Notes under the pieces: generated by a model
Databases searched by the model: none
Told to the model about the DNA's origin: nothing
Seen by the model: the letters and a program-made list of their open reading frames with translations, nothing else
In this document: positions 34,541 to 43,786 of the stretch, one piece after another
Layout: each line of letters begins with the position of its first letter
How positions within the stretch are numbered: position 1 is the first letter of the stretch
Source of the DNA: Mucilaginibacter lappiensis
GTDB taxonomy: Bacteria; Bacteroidota; Bacteroidia; Sphingobacteriales; Sphingobacteriaceae
Assembly (NCBI RefSeq): GCF_900155965.1
Contig: NZ_FTMG01000001.1
Span: 248,001 to 312,000, forward strand
DNA: 64,000 nt
Direction of reading: 5' to 3'
Made by a program: the position numbers and the translations under genes

Positions 34541-36973
34541 TTAAAATATCGCTGGATATTTAGCCGGGTTAGCTTCGTTCATCATAGCGTAAACCGCTTC
34601 AATCACATCATCTACAGATGGTTTGCTAAAATAATCGCCATCGGAACCATAAGGCGGACGGTGTTCTTTAGCCGTTAGCGTTCTGGGTTGTGCATCAAGG
34701 GAATAGTAACCATTTTCGGTTTCTACTATCTTTTGAACAATATAAGCTGATGCCGCTCCCGGTACGTCTTCATCGATCACCAATAATTTGCTGGTCTTTT
34801 TTAACGAAGTACCGCAAACATTATCAATATCAAAAGGATACAGCGTTTGCGGATCGATAACCTCGATGTGTATACCCATTTTTTCGAGCTCGGCAGCAGC
34901 TTCCATTACAATACGCAGAGTTGATCCGTAAGAAACCACAGTGATATCAGCACCTTCTTTCAATACTTCGGCCTTACCCAGGGGAACGGTAAATTCGCCT
35001 ACGTTTTCAGGAAGCTTTTCTTTTAAGCGGTAACCGTTAAGGCTTTCGATCACAATAGCAGGCTCATCACCTCTTAACAGCGTATTATATAAACCTGCGG
35101 CCTGAGTCATATTGCGTGGTACACAGATATGAAAACCGCGCATCGAATTCACGATCAAACCCATTGGCGAACCGGAATGCCATATCCCTTCGAGCCTGTG
35201 GCCGCGTGTACGGATAATCAGCGGCGCTTTTTGTCCGCCTTTGGTACGGTAGCTCAAACTGGCTATATCATCGCACAAAACGGTCATGGCGTATATCAAG
35301 TAATCGAGATATTGGATCTCGGCAATGGGGCGTAAACCGCGCATGGCCAAGCCCATACCCTGCCCTATAATGGTAGTTTCACGGATGCCGGTATCAGTAA
35401 TACGCAAATCGCCATATTTGCTTTGTAAACCGGCAAATCCCTGGTTAACATCGCCAATAGCGCCTACATCCTCGCCAAAAGCCACAATAGTTTTATCACG
35501 TTCAAAGTGGGAATCAAAACAGGCATTTAATATTTCACGGCCATCCAGCACACGCGCATCTTCACTATAAATAGCCGGCACAACAGGCACATTTAAAGGA
35601 GATTGTGGTGTTTCTGAAAATAGTTTGGAATCATAACGCTCCTTATTTTTGATGGTCTCTGCTTTAAGCCAATCTATCAATACTTGTCTTTCCGTTACCG
35701 TTTCATGTACGGTTAGGCGGAGGGCCTTACGCACGGAGCCTACGGTATCTTTCCGGCCGGCATCATAGCTTGACCGTAGTTCGGCAGCAATATTAGTCAG
35801 TTCCTCTTTAACAGCTACAGTGTAGGCCAAATTATCAATTAAGCGGGCGGTTTCCTCAACTTCAACCTTAATGATATCACTCAGTTCGGCGGCGGCTTCG
35901 CGCTGGCATTCCCGCACATATTTTTTAGCTTCGGTTTCCAGGATTTCCAATTCAGCTTCAGTAGTAATTGCCGAAGAGATCATCCATTCGCGCATTTTAA
36001 GCAGGCAATCGTGTTCCTCTTCCCAAGTGAGGCGATCTTTTGATTTATACCGCTCATGTGAGCCCGAGGTAGAGTGTCCTTGTGGCTGTGTCATTTCTAC
36101 TACGTGTATCAATACAGGTACATGCTGTTCGCGGCATAAGGTAATAGCACGTTCATAAGTTTCGCAAAGGGCGATATAATCCCACCCCCTTACTTTAAAT
36201 ATCTCATAACCGTTGGAGCCATTTTCGCGCTGAAAACCTTTCAGTATCTCAGAAATATCTTCTTTGGTGGTTTGCAGTTTCGCGGGAACAGAGATGGCGT
36301 AGGCATCATCCCAAACCGAAATGGCCATAGGCACCTGCAGCACACCCGCCGCATTAAAAGTTTCAAAAAATAAGCCTTCGGATGTGGAGCCATTGCCTAT
36401 AGTTCCAAAGGCAACCTCATTACCACCAACAGAAAACTGTTTCAGATATTCCAGCTCTTTATTCTGACGGTATAACTTTGACGCATAAGCCAAACCCAGC
36501 AAACGGGGCATATGACCACCGGTAGTTGAAATATCTGACGAGCAATTCATCGTTTCGGCCTGATTAACCCAACTACCATCAGGATTCACAAAACGGGTAG
36601 CATAATGGCAATTCATTTGCCTGCCGCCAGAGGCGGGATCTTTTTCAATATCGGGGTTGGCATAAAGCTGGGCGAAAAACTCTTTCAGGTTACTCATACC
36701 GGTGGCAAACATAAAAGTTTGATCGCGATAGTATCCTGCACGCCAGTCGCCCGCGCGGAAGGCTTTGGCCATGGCTAACTGGGCAACTTCCTTGCCATCG
36801 CCAAAAATGCCAAACTTGGCTTTACCCGTTAAAACCTCTCTCCTGCCTATTAAACTTGCCTGACGGCTTTCGTAACCAATACGATAATCGTCAATCACAA
36901 TTTTCTTGAAATCATCAAAACTCAGTTCTGCAGTATTAAATTTACTGGTTGCACGTAAGGTAGATTCGGGCAT
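34541..36973 (-). CDS. Fused E1 alpha/beta of a branched-chain-type 2-oxoacid dehydrogenase
   Basis: 810 residues; thiamine-diphosphate enzyme that decarboxylates a 2-oxoacid (most likely branched-chain) and passes the acyl group to an E2. The N-terminal half is E1-alpha: GYYRDQTFMFATG, MNCSSDISTTGGHMPRLLG, the ThDP motif GNGSTSEG...FNAAG, and phospho-loop-like YKSKDRLTWEEEHD. The C-terminal half, from about residue 470, is E1-beta: VAFGEDVGAIGDV, GLRPIAEIQYLDY, RTRGHRLEGIWHSGSPMG, ESLNGYR and IDPQTLYPFD. Such fusions are usual in Bacteroidota. E2 and E3 genes are not in the window. Confidence 0.94.
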   Translation of the reverse strand: MPESTLRATSKFNTAELSFDDFKKIVIDDYRIGYESRQASLIGRREVLTGKAKFGIFGDGKEVAQLAMAKAFRAGDWRAGYYRDQTFMFATGMSNLKEFFAQLYANPDIEKDPASGGRQMNCHYATRFVNPDGSWVNQAETMNCSSDISTTGGHMPRLLGLAYASKLYRQNKELEYLKQFSVGGNEVAFGTIGNGSTSEGLFFETFNAAGVLQVPMAISVWDDAYAISVPAKLQTTKEDISEILKGFQRENGSNGYEIFKVRGWDYIALCETYERAITLCREQHVPVLIHVVEMTQPQGHSTSGSHERYKSKDRLTWEEEHDCLLKMREWMISSAITTEAELEILETEAKKYVRECQREAAAELSDIIKVEVEETARLIDNLAYTVAVKEELTNIAAELRSSYDAGRKDTVGSVRKALRLTVHETVTERQVLIDWLKAETIKNKERYDSKLFSETPQSPLNVPVVPAIYSEDARVLDGREILNACFDSHFERDKTIVAFGEDVGAIGDVNQGFAGLQSKYGDLRITDTGIRETTIIGQGMGLAMRGLRPIAEIQYLDYLIYAMTVLCDDIASLSYRTKGGQKAPLIIRTRGHRLEGIWHSGSPMGLIVNSMRGFHICVPRNMTQAAGLYNTLLRGDEPAIVIESLNGYRLKEKLPENVGEFTVPLGKAEVLKEGADITVVSYGSTLRIVMEAAAELEKMGIHIEVIDPQTLYPFDIDNVCGTSLKKTSKLLVIDEDVPGAASAYIVQKIVETENGYYSLDAQPRTLTAKEHRPPYGSDGDYFSKPSVDDVIEAVYAMMNEANPAKYPAIF

Positions 36974-37070
36974 ATATAATTTCGTTTAGACGGTAAAATT
37001 ATAAAATTCTATTCTGTATTTTGCAAACTAACAATAAAACATGGAGTTTAACTAATAGTTTTTAATTTGG

Positions 37071-37115
37071 GTTAAACCTTATATATTTGTTTTACGTTAA
37101 ACCTTATATATTTGT
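37071..37115 (+). promoter_or_regulatory. Duplicated promoter element before the DUF1573 gene
   Basis: The 20-bp sequence GTTAAACCTTATATATTTGT is present twice in direct order (37071-37090 and 37096-37115, 25-base period). Each copy contains TATATTTG, an exact TAnnTTTG -7 box. The TTTG of the first (37086-37089) lies 17 bases before the second box (37107-37114), the spacing expected of a -33 element. Confidence 0.6.
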
Positions 37116-37131
37116 ATTAATCAAACAACAT

Positions 37132-37530
37132 ATGAAACAGATACTAATGATTTGCGCAGTAGTTTTAGGTTTTGCCTTTACTGCATCGGCACAGGACAGC
37201 CAAAAAGCTGAGTTTAAATTCAATGAAGAAAAACACGACTTTGGCAAGATACCTCAGGGTACTCCTGTAACCACCGTTTTTGAATTTACCAACGTTGGTA
37301 AAGAACCTCTTATTTTGACAGAAGTAAGACCAACTTGCGGTTGCACTATTGCCGATTACACCAAAACTCCGGTAAAAGGTGGTGAAAAAGGCACTATCAA
37401 GATCACTTATAATGCTGCTGCCGCTGCGCCTTTCAACAAAACTATTGTTGTAAAATCAAACGCGGTTACGCCAGAGAAGTATCTGAACATTATTGGTGAG
37501 GTTGTGGCCAAGCCAGCATCGAGCAAATAA
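37132..37530 (+). CDS. DUF1573 domain-containing exported protein
   Basis: 132 residues from ATG 37132 (MKQILMICAVVLGFAFTASAQ), a clear signal peptide; the in-frame GTG/ATG further upstream lies in the promoter repeats. The mature part is a single Ig-like DUF1573 domain: FKFNEEKHDFGKIPQG, FEFTNVGKEPLILTEVRPTCGC, and GTIKITYNAAA. Such proteins are abundant in Bacteroidota and are secreted; their role is not known. It is followed by a terminator. Confidence 0.9.
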   Translation: MKQILMICAVVLGFAFTASAQDSQKAEFKFNEEKHDFGKIPQGTPVTTVFEFTNVGKEPLILTEVRPTCGCTIADYTKTPVKGGEKGTIKITYNAAAAAPFNKTIVVKSNAVTPEKYLNIIGEVVAKPASSK

Positions 37531-37583
37531 AGCACAGCAAGTTGCCGATGATACCCCTTGCTGAACAAGGGATAAAAAATATT

Positions 37584-37614
37584 AAAAAAAGACCCTTTTT
37601 GAGGGTCTTTTTTT
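37584..37614 (+). terminator. Terminator after the DUF1573 gene
   Basis: A-rich left arm ending GACCC (37591-37595), loop, GGGTC (37603-37607) and a T run to 37614. It lies before the aminotransferase gene. Confidence 0.8.
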
Positions 37615-37664
37615 GTTTAAGGAAGTATGCAATAACAATACTTTCTTTTTTATTAATTTTGCAC

Positions 37665-38891
37665 ATGCCAAAAATATCTCAAAAAGGGCAGCGAATGCCC
37701 GCATCGCCTATACGTAAGTTAACACCTTATGCTGATAAAGCTAAGCTAGATGGTAAAAAAGTTTATCATCTGAACATTGGCCAGCCCGATATTGAAACTC
37801 CCGAAGGCATGCTGAATGCCATTAAAAATATTGATTTTAAGGTTTGGGCCTATACTCCGTCTGAAGGCACACTGGTTTATCGCAAAAAACTTACAGAATA
37901 CTATAACAAACTGGGTTACAACATTACCCCCGACAATATTATTGTAACTACCGGTGGTTCTGAAGCTATTACCATATCCATGATGGCCTGTCTTGATCCG
38001 GGCGATGAGGTGATTATCCCCGAGCCTTTTTATGCCAATTACAACGGCTTTGCCAACCAGAGCGATATTGTGGTAAAACCGATACTTTCTTTTATTGATA
38101 ATGGTTTTGCCCTGCCCCCTATCAGCGAATTTGAAAAACTGATAACGGATAAAACCAAGGCTATCATTATCTGTAATCCTAACAACCCTACAGGTTATTT
38201 ATACTCGAAAGAGGAGCTGGAAGCACTGAAAGAACTAGCCCTGAAATATGATCTGTACCTATTTTCGGACGAGGCGTATCGTGAATTTTGCTATGACGAC
38301 AGAACATTCATTTCGCCTATGCACCTGGATGGGCTGGAAGAGAATGTGATTGTGATGGATACCGTAAGCAAACGTTACAGTGCTTGTGGCGCCCGTTTGG
38401 GTTGTTTGATCACTAAAAACAAAGCGGTTTTAACTGCTGGTTTAAAATTTGCCCAGGCCCGTCTGAGCGCCGGTATGGTTGAACAAATTGCCGGTACCGC
38501 AGCCGTTGATACTCCTGACAGCTATTTTGAAGCCGTAAATAAAGAATATACCAGTCGCCGTGATACCCTGGTAAGTAAACTGAACAAAATAGATGGCGTT
38601 TACTGCCCTAATCCTGGTGGCGCTTTTTATGTAGTAGCCAAATTGCCCATTGATAATGCCGATAAATTCTGCCAGTGGATGCTGGAAACCTTCAGCTATA
38701 ATAACCAAACCGTGATGATGGCACCGGCCACCGGCTTTTACAGCAGCCCCGGAGCCGGGCTTAACGAGGTACGTATGGCCTACGTATTAAAAAATGAAGA
38801 TCTACAAAACGCCATGATCTGCCTGGAAGAAGCCCTAAAAGTTTACCCGGGACGCGTAGTAAACAATGAACAACTTGCTGAAAGCAGGTAA
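37665..38891 (+). CDS. PLP-dependent aminotransferase (class I/II)
   Basis: 408 residues, fold-type I aminotransferase of the aspartate/aromatic type. Motifs: LNIGQPDIETP, the WAYTPSEGTL substrate loop, GSEAI, DEVIIPEPFYANY, ICNPNNPTG, LFSDEAYREF and the PLP lysine VSKRYSACGARLG. An in-frame ATG at 37542 precedes it, but only ATG 37665 (MPKISQKGQRMP) matches family N-termini, and the upstream frame covers a terminator. A -7-like TAATTTTG (37654-37661) lies 3 bases before this ATG, so the transcript may be leaderless. A role in aromatic or aspartate transamination is inference. Confidence 0.93.
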   Translation: MPKISQKGQRMPASPIRKLTPYADKAKLDGKKVYHLNIGQPDIETPEGMLNAIKNIDFKVWAYTPSEGTLVYRKKLTEYYNKLGYNITPDNIIVTTGGSEAITISMMACLDPGDEVIIPEPFYANYNGFANQSDIVVKPILSFIDNGFALPPISEFEKLITDKTKAIIICNPNNPTGYLYSKEELEALKELALKYDLYLFSDEAYREFCYDDRTFISPMHLDGLEENVIVMDTVSKRYSACGARLGCLITKNKAVLTAGLKFAQARLSAGMVEQIAGTAAVDTPDSYFEAVNKEYTSRRDTLVSKLNKIDGVYCPNPGGAFYVVAKLPIDNADKFCQWMLETFSYNNQTVMMAPATGFYSSPGAGLNEVRMAYVLKNEDLQNAMICLEEALKVYPGRVVNNEQLAESR

Positions 38892-38911
38892 TTAAAATAC
38901 ACTATAACACT

Positions 38912-38949
38912 AACAACAAAACCCGGCTTAAAAGCCGGGTTTTGTTGTT
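38912..38949 (+). terminator. Terminator after the aminotransferase
   Basis: Perfect 18-bp stem: AACAACAAAACCCGGCTT (38912-38929), 2-base loop, reverse complement 38932-38949. The right arm is T-rich. Confidence 0.85.
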
Positions 38950-38962
38950 TTATAAATAAACA

Positions 38963-38986
38963 AGAGATTCGAACCCTCGCCTAAAT
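38963..38986 (-). other. tRNA T-arm-like fragment (minus strand)
   Basis: On the minus strand the sequence reads GCGAGGGTTCGAATCTCTTG, with the T-loop form G-TTCGAAT-C and a weak 5-bp stem. It shares CGAGGGTTCGAATC with the tmRNA 3' end at 48278-48291. No acceptor stem or CCA is visible, so at most it is a relic or an attachment-site scar. Confidence 0.3.
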
Positions 38987-39032
38987 CACATATTATCGAG
39001 TAAGCTAAATCTCAAAACGGAGACAAGAATTA

Positions 39033-39953
39033 TTAACTCACCTGTAATACTATTTTGCCATTAAGACCACCAGCCGTAACCAAGTCCTGTGCCTCAGCAG
39101 CGGCTTCCAGGCTCAATACTTTGGCTATCTGCGGAGTAATTTTATTTTCCTCAACTAATTTTTTACCAAATGCTAATTTTTCAAGTTTTGGTACAGAATT
39201 GATAAACTCGGCAGTGATACCATATTTTTCCGCTTCTTCATTTGAAGTAGGCATAACAATGCTAATTAACCTGCCTCCTTTTTTTATCAGCGCATACGAT
39301 TTTTGAAGCGTTTCGCCTCCTACTCCATCTATAACCAGGTCAACATCATGTACTAATTTGCTAAAGTCTTGTGATTTATAGTCGATTGCTTCGTCGGCGC
39401 CCAATGATTTAATGATATCTTTACCCTTCTCCGAAGCTGTGCCAATCACATGCGCACCCAATGCTTTGGCCATTTGAACCACCGCGATACCAACCGCACC
39501 TGATGCTCCATGAACCAACACCTTTTGACCCGCTTGCAGATCCGCCGCCTCTATCAGTACGCTGTAGGCGGTATTTAACGGAACAGCCAAGGCTGCAGCT
39601 TCATTCAGGCTTACATTATCCGGGATCAAGGAGACATTTTTTTCATCTATCACAATATATTCAGCATAGGTACCGCCAAATGTGGTCGCGAATACCTGGT
39701 CTCCTTTTTTTAAGCGGCTTACATTTTCTCCGGTCTCTTCTACTGTTCCGGACAAATCAGTGCCGGGAACGAATGGAATTGGAATTGGTATAAATTGCTG
39801 CATGGCACCCGAGCGAATTTTCATATCAAACGGATTAATGGTTGTAGCCGCTATTTTGATGAGAACCTGGCCGGCTGCCGGTACAGGCTTAGCTATGTCT
39901 TCTATTTTCAAAACGGATGAATCTCCGTACCCTGTCATTTGAATTGCTTTCAT
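39033..39953 (-). CDS. NADP-dependent zinc-independent alcohol dehydrogenase/quinone oxidoreductase
   Basis: 306 residues from the preferred ATG 39953 (MKAIQMTGYGDSSVLKIED); an in-frame ATG at 39995 would add 14 residues before the usual start. MDR superfamily without the structural zinc cysteines. GroES-like N-terminal domain (PFVPGTDLSGTVEETG) and Rossmann domain with VHGASGAVGIAVVQMAKA, DLVIDGVGGETL. It reduces quinones or enones with NADPH. A -7-like TACATTTG (39972-39979 on the minus strand) lies upstream. Confidence 0.9.
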   Translation of the reverse strand: MKAIQMTGYGDSSVLKIEDIAKPVPAAGQVLIKIAATTINPFDMKIRSGAMQQFIPIPIPFVPGTDLSGTVEETGENVSRLKKGDQVFATTFGGTYAEYIVIDEKNVSLIPDNVSLNEAAALAVPLNTAYSVLIEAADLQAGQKVLVHGASGAVGIAVVQMAKALGAHVIGTASEKGKDIIKSLGADEAIDYKSQDFSKLVHDVDLVIDGVGGETLQKSYALIKKGGRLISIVMPTSNEEAEKYGITAEFINSVPKLEKLAFGKKLVEENKITPQIAKVLSLEAAAEAQDLVTAGGLNGKIVLQVS

Positions 39954-40216
39954 GTTTTTTATAGTTATACACAAATGTAACCGATTAACATTCATGCCAT
40001 ATCTCTTGCAGGTAAATAAAAGTCAATCAACGTTTTTTTAATAATACAATAGTTTTTATCCGTTTTTGATACACAACAAACAATACCCCGTTCGTTTCTG
40101 ATACAGTACAACGCTCTATAATATACATAACTAATTAATAATCAACAAATTAAAATATTGGCATACATTTTAAGACAGTAGTTTAGTTTTCCTAACCCTA
40201 ATAGAACGTTAAACCG

Positions 40217-42616
40217 ATGATCAAGAACTATTTTAAAATAGCCTGGCGCAATATCTGGAAAAACAGCGTTTTCTCAGCAATTAACATTATAGGTCTGGCT
40301 GTGGGTATGGCCGCATTTATGGTCATTATGATGTTTGTTGCTTACGAAAAGAGCTTCGATAATTTTCATACAAAAAATATTTACCGTTTAAATGAGGTAC
40401 AAACGGTGGGTCAGGAAGGTACTACACAAAAAGTTGCCTTATCCATGTTCCCTATGGGGCCGGCCTTAAAAATGAAGTTTCCGGAAATAAAAAATTTCAC
40501 AAGAATAAACTGGCACGAAAAATACCAGATGACTTATAATAATGAGCGGATGTTTTTGCCAGAGGCGTTTGCAGTCGACTCTACCTTTTTCCAGATCTTT
40601 GATTTTAAACTCATCAGTGGCGATCAAAAAACTGCGCTTAGTAAACCCAATAGCATTTTACTTACCGAAAAAACAGCCAAAAAACTATTTGGCGATGCCA
40701 ACCCTATTGGCAAAACCGTAACCCATTATGGCGATGACACCGTTTCTTTTGCCGTTACTGGAGTGCTTGCTAATGTACCTCAAAATTCACAATTACAATT
40801 TGATGCCCTATTCTCATTCAGCAGTATTTATAAACCCTGGATGTTTAAGAATTGGGGCGGCAACTGGTTAAATACTTACCTTGAACTTGCACCAGGAACT
40901 AACCCGGCATTACTGGAAAAGAAATTCCCATCCTTTATTACAGAGCACCTGGGCAAAGACGGCACCAAATACATGAAGTTGTTTGTTCTACCATTAAAAG
41001 ATGTACATGCCCACTCGGCCGACATTGGTTTAGATTATATCAATTATCAGAAATTTGATAAAAAGTCGACCAACCTGTTTGCCATTATCGCTCTGATTGT
41101 GCTGATTATAGCTTGTGTTAACTTCATTAATCTTTCAACAGCCCGTTCGGCCGAAAGGGCTAAGGAAGTAGGTATCCGCAAATCCATTGGGGCCTATCGT
41201 TTTCAATTGGCTATTCAGTTTTTGGGAGAAACGGTACTGATTTCGTTTATCGCGCTGGTTCTTGCTATTGGCCTGGTTGAGCTGGCGTTGCCCTATATTA
41301 ATAACCTGAGCGATAGAAAAATAAACTTCAATGTATTTGGCAGTCTTGGTGCCATATCTTTTGTATTTGGAGGCACGGTACTTATCGGCCTCATATCTGG
41401 CATTTACCCCGCCATTTATTTATCTTCGTTTCAGGCAGCCAAGGTTTTGAAGGGTTCTATACAGGTTGGAAAAGATAAAGGATTGCTCAGGAATATCTTA
41501 GTTATTACCCAATTTAGCAGCGCTATTTTCCTGATGATAGCCACTGTATTTGTATTAAGGCAATTAAAATTCATGCAAAAACAGGATCCCGGGTACAATC
41601 GTGAGCAAATAGTCAATATACCGCTGGATAGGATCACCACCAAAAAATACGAGCTTTTTAAAAATGAATTATTAAACAGCACTTTAGTATCGGGCGTAAC
41701 TGCCTCGCAAGATATTTTAGGAAGCCATTTAGATCAAACAGGCGTATCATTTAAACCAGCCAACGGACCGAAGCAAGAGTTTGGTACAACCCTGTTGGTA
41801 GTGGATGATAATTATCTTGATTTGTACAAAATAAAACTGGCTGCCGGTCAAAATTTCTCTACTGATAAAAAGCTCAACGGCAGGGAATATATTGTGAATG
41901 AGGCCCTGGCAAAATCACTGTTAAAAGATCATCCCAAAGCTCCATTATCTTCACTGATAGGCCTACAGTTTGGCTTTGACTCCTTAGGCACCATTAAAGG
42001 TGTTGCCAAAAACTTCAATTTTAACTCCCTGCAATATAAAATTGAACCGATGTTTATGGTTTGCGCGCATGCCTGGGATTTCAGAAATATATCTGTTAAG
42101 ATCAACGGCAGTAATACCGCCGCGGCTATAGCATTTATCAAATCAAAATGGGATAACCTTTACCCTGATTATCCATTTGAATATCAGTTTCTGGATGATC
42201 ATTTTAACGAGGTTTACAAAGCCGATAACCAGGTGAGCCAGATTGTAGGCATCCTTGCGGGCCTGGCTATTTTCATTTCCTGCCTGGGCCTGTTTGGCCT
42301 GGCATCCCATTCTGCCGAAAAAAGAGTAAAGGAGATTGGGGTACGGAAAGTACTGGGTGCATCTGTACAACGTATTGTGCTATTACTTTCAGGTAATTTC
42401 TTAAAACTGGTGTTGATAGCCAATATCATCGCCTGGCCATTAGCCTGGTATGCCATGGATAAATGGTTAACGGGCTTTGCTTATCGCATCAATGTTACCT
42501 GGATAACTTTTGCCACTGTAGCATTTATATCGGTATTGATAGCACTGGTCACCATAAGTTTTCAATCTATCAAAGCAGCAATTGCCAGTCCGGTAAAAAG
42601 CTTAAGAAGCGAATAA
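40217..42616 (+). CDS. ABC transporter permease (MacB/FtsX type)
   Basis: 799 residues. N-terminal helix YFKIAWRNIWKNSVFSAINIIGLAVGM with a following MacB periplasmic core domain (about residues 45-250). Then FtsX-type transmembrane blocks: LIVLIIACVNFINLSTARSAERAKEVGIRKSIGA, a second half repeating this layout, and KRVKEIGVRKVLGASVQRI near the end. The partner ATPase is not in the window. Bacteroidota carry many such stand-alone permeases, probably in lipoprotein handling or stress response. Confidence 0.93.
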   Translation: MIKNYFKIAWRNIWKNSVFSAINIIGLAVGMAAFMVIMMFVAYEKSFDNFHTKNIYRLNEVQTVGQEGTTQKVALSMFPMGPALKMKFPEIKNFTRINWHEKYQMTYNNERMFLPEAFAVDSTFFQIFDFKLISGDQKTALSKPNSILLTEKTAKKLFGDANPIGKTVTHYGDDTVSFAVTGVLANVPQNSQLQFDALFSFSSIYKPWMFKNWGGNWLNTYLELAPGTNPALLEKKFPSFITEHLGKDGTKYMKLFVLPLKDVHAHSADIGLDYINYQKFDKKSTNLFAIIALIVLIIACVNFINLSTARSAERAKEVGIRKSIGAYRFQLAIQFLGETVLISFIALVLAIGLVELALPYINNLSDRKINFNVFGSLGAISFVFGGTVLIGLISGIYPAIYLSSFQAAKVLKGSIQVGKDKGLLRNILVITQFSSAIFLMIATVFVLRQLKFMQKQDPGYNREQIVNIPLDRITTKKYELFKNELLNSTLVSGVTASQDILGSHLDQTGVSFKPANGPKQEFGTTLLVVDDNYLDLYKIKLAAGQNFSTDKKLNGREYIVNEALAKSLLKDHPKAPLSSLIGLQFGFDSLGTIKGVAKNFNFNSLQYKIEPMFMVCAHAWDFRNISVKINGSNTAAAIAFIKSKWDNLYPDYPFEYQFLDDHFNEVYKADNQVSQIVGILAGLAIFISCLGLFGLASHSAEKRVKEIGVRKVLGASVQRIVLLLSGNFLKLVLIANIIAWPLAWYAMDKWLTGFAYRINVTWITFATVAFISVLIALVTISFQSIKAAIASPVKSLRSE

Positions 42617-42712
42617 ACTATCAGCACTGTTATACTTGATTACGGAATAAGGGAATATTCGTTATATTGGACTATGTATAATAGTAGCCCTAAAATATAA
42701 TATATTCAAAGA

Positions 42713-43696
42713 ATGTTTTTTGAATTTACGGTTCAGCCCGGTTTTAATTTTGTAAAAAGCTTTGGCGAAAAGTTTAATATTCCTGTTTTTAAAAATAGTT
42801 TAAAAATACCGGATGATCTTGGCGAAGGTTACATCAAAATGATCGATATAGAGCCCGGTTTTAAATTGGTGCTGCATCATTATACCCTGAAACAGGATTT
42901 TCATTTAAAACGCCATTCTCCCGAAGAAAGTACGGAAGTTATTTCTATCGTATTTAATAGTAATGAAACCCCTACCGGTCTTGCCGCCGATAGGGAAAAT
43001 GCTATTCAATTTCTAAAAAACAATGGCTCATCAATTCAAATAGCATCTACAGCATTAGGTACAGAAACTTTTTTTCCTGCATATAGCGAAGTATATTTTG
43101 GGGTGATCGGTATCAGGCGCCAGGTGCTTTTATCTCTACTCCGTATCGACCAGGTAAGTGGCCCCCTGGAAACGATCCTTTTCGGGAATACCATGTTCTT
43201 TTATCACGAAAAGATGAACCCCGAGGTACAACGGATTCTAAAACAGATCTCCGAAATCAATGACCAGAATAAACTGAGCGATCTGTATTATGGCATAAAG
43301 GCACATGAACTGATCTACCTGCTATTTGATAAATTACTTGACAGGGGAATTGAAAAGCAAAGCCCCGTTAATAAAGCGGATATTGATAAATTATATGTGA
43401 TCAGAACCGCGGTACTTGCTGACCTGAGCCAGCCTCCACAACTGAACGCTTTAGCCAAATTTGCCGGGATGAGCGAAACAAAAATGAAGCAATTGTTTAA
43501 GCAAACCTTTGGCGATACAATTTACAACTACTATCAGAATGAAAGGATGCAGGAAGCCGGCTTTTTATTAAAGCATGCGGGCTATTCGGTTTCTGAAACG
43601 GGCTATCGTCTTGGCTTTTCAAACCTCAGTCATTTTGCCCGGCTTTTTGAGAAACATTATGGCATCACCCCAAAAAAATACACTGCCGTCGGATAG
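42713..43696 (+). CDS. AraC-family transcriptional regulator
   Basis: 327 residues. The C-terminal about 100 residues are the double helix-turn-helix domain: PQLNALAKFAGMSETKMKQLFKQTFGDTIYNYYQNERMQEAG, then SVSETGYRLGFSNLSHFARLFEKHYGITPKKY. The N-terminal 200 residues are a sensor part of unknown ligand. It lies 90 bases before an old yellow enzyme and the cupin gene on the same strand, so it probably controls that pair. Confidence 0.93.
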   Translation: MFFEFTVQPGFNFVKSFGEKFNIPVFKNSLKIPDDLGEGYIKMIDIEPGFKLVLHHYTLKQDFHLKRHSPEESTEVISIVFNSNETPTGLAADRENAIQFLKNNGSSIQIASTALGTETFFPAYSEVYFGVIGIRRQVLLSLLRIDQVSGPLETILFGNTMFFYHEKMNPEVQRILKQISEINDQNKLSDLYYGIKAHELIYLLFDKLLDRGIEKQSPVNKADIDKLYVIRTAVLADLSQPPQLNALAKFAGMSETKMKQLFKQTFGDTIYNYYQNERMQEAGFLLKHAGYSVSETGYRLGFSNLSHFARLFEKHYGITPKKYTAVG

Positions 43697-43786
43697 GACT
43701 ATTTTATAGTCGTTAAGCGATATTTTAACCGCGTGGGCCAACCTAAATTTGATCTGTCAAAACAAAACAAATTGACAGATTTAAAA

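Noticed and set aside
37542..37664. Longer aminotransferase start at 37542
   Set aside because: The extra 41 residues cover the terminator and do not match family N-termini.
43697..43711. Small hairpin GACTAT-TTT-ATAGTC after the AraC gene
   Set aside because: Only 6 bp without a T run; too weak to call a terminator.
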